Of a stretch of DNA of 64,000 nucleotides, positions 61,862 through 64,000 are shown piece by piece. The position numbers and the translations under genes are program-made. Every line of letters begins with the position of its first letter. The first letter of the stretch is position 1. Below the pieces are notes generated by a model, which worked only from the letters and a program-made list of their open reading frames with translations, made no database searches and was not told where the DNA came from. Source of the DNA: DASWNP01 sp036399175 (lineage in GTDB: Bacteria; Acidobacteriota; Blastocatellia; Pyrinomonadales; Pyrinomonadaceae); assembly GCA_036399175.1 (NCBI GenBank), contig DASWNP010000059.1, positions 223,716 to 287,715 of the forward strand, read 5' to 3'.

Positions 61862-63433
61862 ATGCTCTTTCGCACGCAGTCGGCTGCCGTCTACGGCATC
61901 GACGCCGACCTCGTCGATATCGAAGTCGATTTGACCCCGGCGCGCGGCGAGGCCGACTCGCCTTCGTCCGTCACCATCGTCGGGCTGCCCGACTTGGCCG
62001 TGCGCGAATCGCGCGAGCGCATCCGCGCCGCCATCAACAACAGCGGCTTCTTCTTTCCCTTTCACAAAACGACCATCAACCTCGCGCCCGCCGACATACG
62101 CAAGGAGGGCGCGAGCTTCGACCTGCCCATCGCCCTCGGCATCCTCGGCGCAAACGGCGACCTGGCGAGCGAAGAACACGCGCTCTCAGACGTGCTCTCG
62201 GTCGGCGAGTTGTCTCTCGACGGGCGCGTGCGCGCGATTCGCGGCGCGCTTCCCATCGCGCTTCGTGCGCGCGATGCTGGTATCAAGTTTCTGCTGTTGC
62301 CTGAAGAGAATGCTATCGAGGCGTCGGTCGTCGCGGGCGTCGAAGTTTACGCGGTCGCAGACCTGCGCGGCGCGGTCGAGCTGCTCGCCGCGCTCTGCCG
62401 ACCGGACGAACAGAAGCCCGCGCCACTTCGCGTTGACTTAAACCAAATCCTCGCGCCCGCGAGAAACGCCGGCGTCGATTTCAGAGAGGTACGCGGGCAG
62501 TTGGCGGCCAAGCGCGCTCTGGAAGTGGCCTCCGCCGGTTCGCACAACATCCTGCTCATCGGGCCGCCGGGCTCGGGCAAGACGATGCTCGCCAAGCGTC
62601 TGCCGACCATCCTTCCGCCGCTTGAGTTCGAGGCGGCGCTTGAGCTGACGAAGATTCACTCGGTCGCAGGTCTGACGGGTCGCACAGGACTCGTGCGCGA
62701 GCGTCCCTTTCGTTCGCCGCATCACACCATCAGCGATGCAGGACTCATCGGCGGCGGCGCTATGCCGCGTCCCGGCGAAGTCTCGCTCGCCCATCACGGC
62801 GTCCTCTTCCTCGACGAGTTGCCCGAGTTCGACCGCAGCGTCCTCGAAGTGCTGCGCCAGCCGCTCGAAGACCAGAAGGTCACAATCAGCCGCGCCGCGA
62901 TGTCTCTGACCTTTCCAGCCTCGTTCATGCTCGCGGCGGCGATGAACCCCTGCCCCTGCGGTTTCTGGAACGACCCCACGCGCGAATGTCGCTGCACGCC
63001 TCTGCAAATCCAACGCTACGTCGGGCGCATCAGTGGGCCTCTCTTAGACCGCATCGACATACACATCGACGTGCCCGCCGTCCGCTTCAAAGAATTGACC
63101 GGCAACGCGCCTTCAATCGAAAGCTCCGAAGAGATACGCTCGCGCGTGATTGGCGCACGTGAGCGGCAGCTCAGGCGCTTTGAAGGCGCGGGGCTGTTCT
63201 CCAACGCGCAGATGTCTTCGCGCGACATCCGAAAGCATTGTCGGCTCGACGCGCAGTGTGAACGAATGCTTGAGAGCGCGATGACGCGTCAGGGCTTGTC
63301 AGCGCGGGCTTATGACCGTATCCTGAAAGTCAGTCGCACCGTCGCAGACCTCGACGCTTCTGACGAGATACGCCCCGCGCATCTGGCCGAAGCCGTCGGC
63401 TATCGCTCGCTCGACCGCACTTATTGGAGTTAA
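61862..63433 (+). CDS. YifB/ComM-family Mg-chelatase-like AAA ATPase
   Basis: A 523-residue protein. The N-terminal ChlI-type domain (VDIEVDLTPARGEADSPSSV, GLPDLAVRESRERIRAAI) precedes the AAA+ module with Walker A GPPGSGKT (234-241), Walker B LFLDELPEF and a zinc-like CPCGFW...C. In naturally competent bacteria ComM is a branch-migration helicase that aids integration of foreign DNA; elsewhere the role is unproven. GGAGGGAA precedes the ATG. It is complete. Confidence 0.93.
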   Translation: MLFRTQSAAVYGIDADLVDIEVDLTPARGEADSPSSVTIVGLPDLAVRESRERIRAAINNSGFFFPFHKTTINLAPADIRKEGASFDLPIALGILGANGDLASEEHALSDVLSVGELSLDGRVRAIRGALPIALRARDAGIKFLLLPEENAIEASVVAGVEVYAVADLRGAVELLAALCRPDEQKPAPLRVDLNQILAPARNAGVDFREVRGQLAAKRALEVASAGSHNILLIGPPGSGKTMLAKRLPTILPPLEFEAALELTKIHSVAGLTGRTGLVRERPFRSPHHTISDAGLIGGGAMPRPGEVSLAHHGVLFLDELPEFDRSVLEVLRQPLEDQKVTISRAAMSLTFPASFMLAAAMNPCPCGFWNDPTRECRCTPLQIQRYVGRISGPLLDRIDIHIDVPAVRFKELTGNAPSIESSEEIRSRVIGARERQLRRFEGAGLFSNAQMSSRDIRKHCRLDAQCERMLESAMTRQGLSARAYDRILKVSRTVADLDASDEIRPAHLAEAVGYRSLDRTYWS

Positions 63434-63712
63434 GGCAGCGAGCCGCGACCGAAAGGACACGGCGACAACTTCAAGAGCAAGAAAAAGATAATAGTTGGGC
63501 AGAGAAGGGCAACGACGCGCAGAGAGCGCCGCATCACACATCTCGTGAGGACTCCCGTCCTAGAACATTCCGGGGTCGATTCAAAAACGCGAATTGTGAG
63601 TACTCGTTGGGATACATTAGAAGCGGGCGTCTCTCGGTCGTTGGTCAAGCGGCAGAGCGAGACCGAACGTCGGGCTGCCAACCCTGCTCAGCGCGTTGGG
63701 ACATCGGGACAC

Positions 63713-64000
63713 GTGGCCGACATCACAGCCGAGCAACCGCAGCAGACGGACTACAGTCTGGCACAACGCGCCGCCTCCGGCGACATGGCCTGCTTTGAAT
63801 CCCTCTACGAGCGCCATCACAGAAGAGTCTATTCCCTCTGCCTGAGAATGACCTCAAACACCGCCGAAGCTGAAGACCTCGCTCAGGAAGTCTTCATTCA
63901 ACTCTTTCGTAAAATCGGAAGCTTTCGCGGAGAATCTGCTTTCACCACCTGGCTTCACAGATTAACAGTCAATCAGGTGTTGATGCATTTCCGAAAGAAA
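63713..64000 (+). CDS. ECF-type sigma factor, 5' part, continues beyond window
   Basis: An open frame of 96 codons from GTG 63713 to the edge. Region 2 is clear: ACFESLYERHHRRVYSLCLR, then TSNTAEAEDLAQEVFIQLFR and KIGSFRGESAFTTWLHRLTV. The start is uncertain (an upstream TTG in frame is possible). No anti-sigma gene is visible within the window. Confidence 0.85.
   Translation, partial: MADITAEQPQQTDYSLAQRAASGDMACFESLYERHHRRVYSLCLRMTSNTAEAEDLAQEVFIQLFRKIGSFRGESAFTTWLHRLTVNQVLMHFRKK

Overview
The window is a 64 kb piece of a GC-rich bacterial chromosome. The mix of genes (PPK1, a multicopper oxidase of about 1,900 residues, SelA, a SET protein, double zf-HC2 anti-sigma, several ECF-type sigma factors, tmRNA with an N-rich tag) and the intergenic heptad palindromes suggest Acidobacteriota, perhaps Blastocatellia. 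That placement is inference from gene content; no rRNA is present.

Layout. 1-5114 (minus): an apparent operon running ppk1, secreted kinase-like protein, DUF4956-type membrane protein, then a DACNV-type sensor cut by the window edge. 5726-14336 (plus): a second secreted kinase-like paralogue, the giant multicopper oxidase and a polytopic membrane protein. 14499-36619: a 22 kb integrated element in tRNA-Asn, bounded by 51-bp direct repeats. 36575-48874: tRNA-Asn, an esterase, PBP1A, tmRNA, murI-rph, small secreted and SET-domain proteins, a PAS histidine kinase, and selA. 49495-64000: cspA, M23 peptidase, ECF sigma/anti-sigma pair, flippase-like protein, nrdR, hsp20, lon, an MltD-like transglycosylase, a YifB/ComM-family ATPase, and the start of another ECF sigma factor.

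The integrated element is lower in GC than its surroundings. Next to attR it has a tyrosine integrase, a Zn-finger protein, an excisionase-like HTH protein, a prim-pol/helicase replication protein, an iteron-like cluster and a terminase-small-subunit-like HTH protein. There are no capsid, portal or tail genes, so it resembles a phage-satellite-like or self-replicating integrative element. The cargo on its left side is a UvrD-type helicase with its RecB/AddB-like nuclease split off as a second gene, a secreted SH3 protein, and a type III restriction-modification pair. In the middle lie a TPR-HTH-REC regulator divergent from a small secreted peptide gene, and a run of integron gene cassettes without an integron integrase. 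One cassette encodes a coiled-coil TIR protein and the other a membrane-anchored protein; both could be defence genes.

A second theme, found only in the host chromosome, is a family of intergenic palindromes whose arms are tandem 7-mers (one is 8-mer). The word differs from locus to locus but the architecture is the same. Two near-identical copies bracket hsp20, two different words are nested upstream of the SET gene, and the SET gene's stop codon lies inside one.
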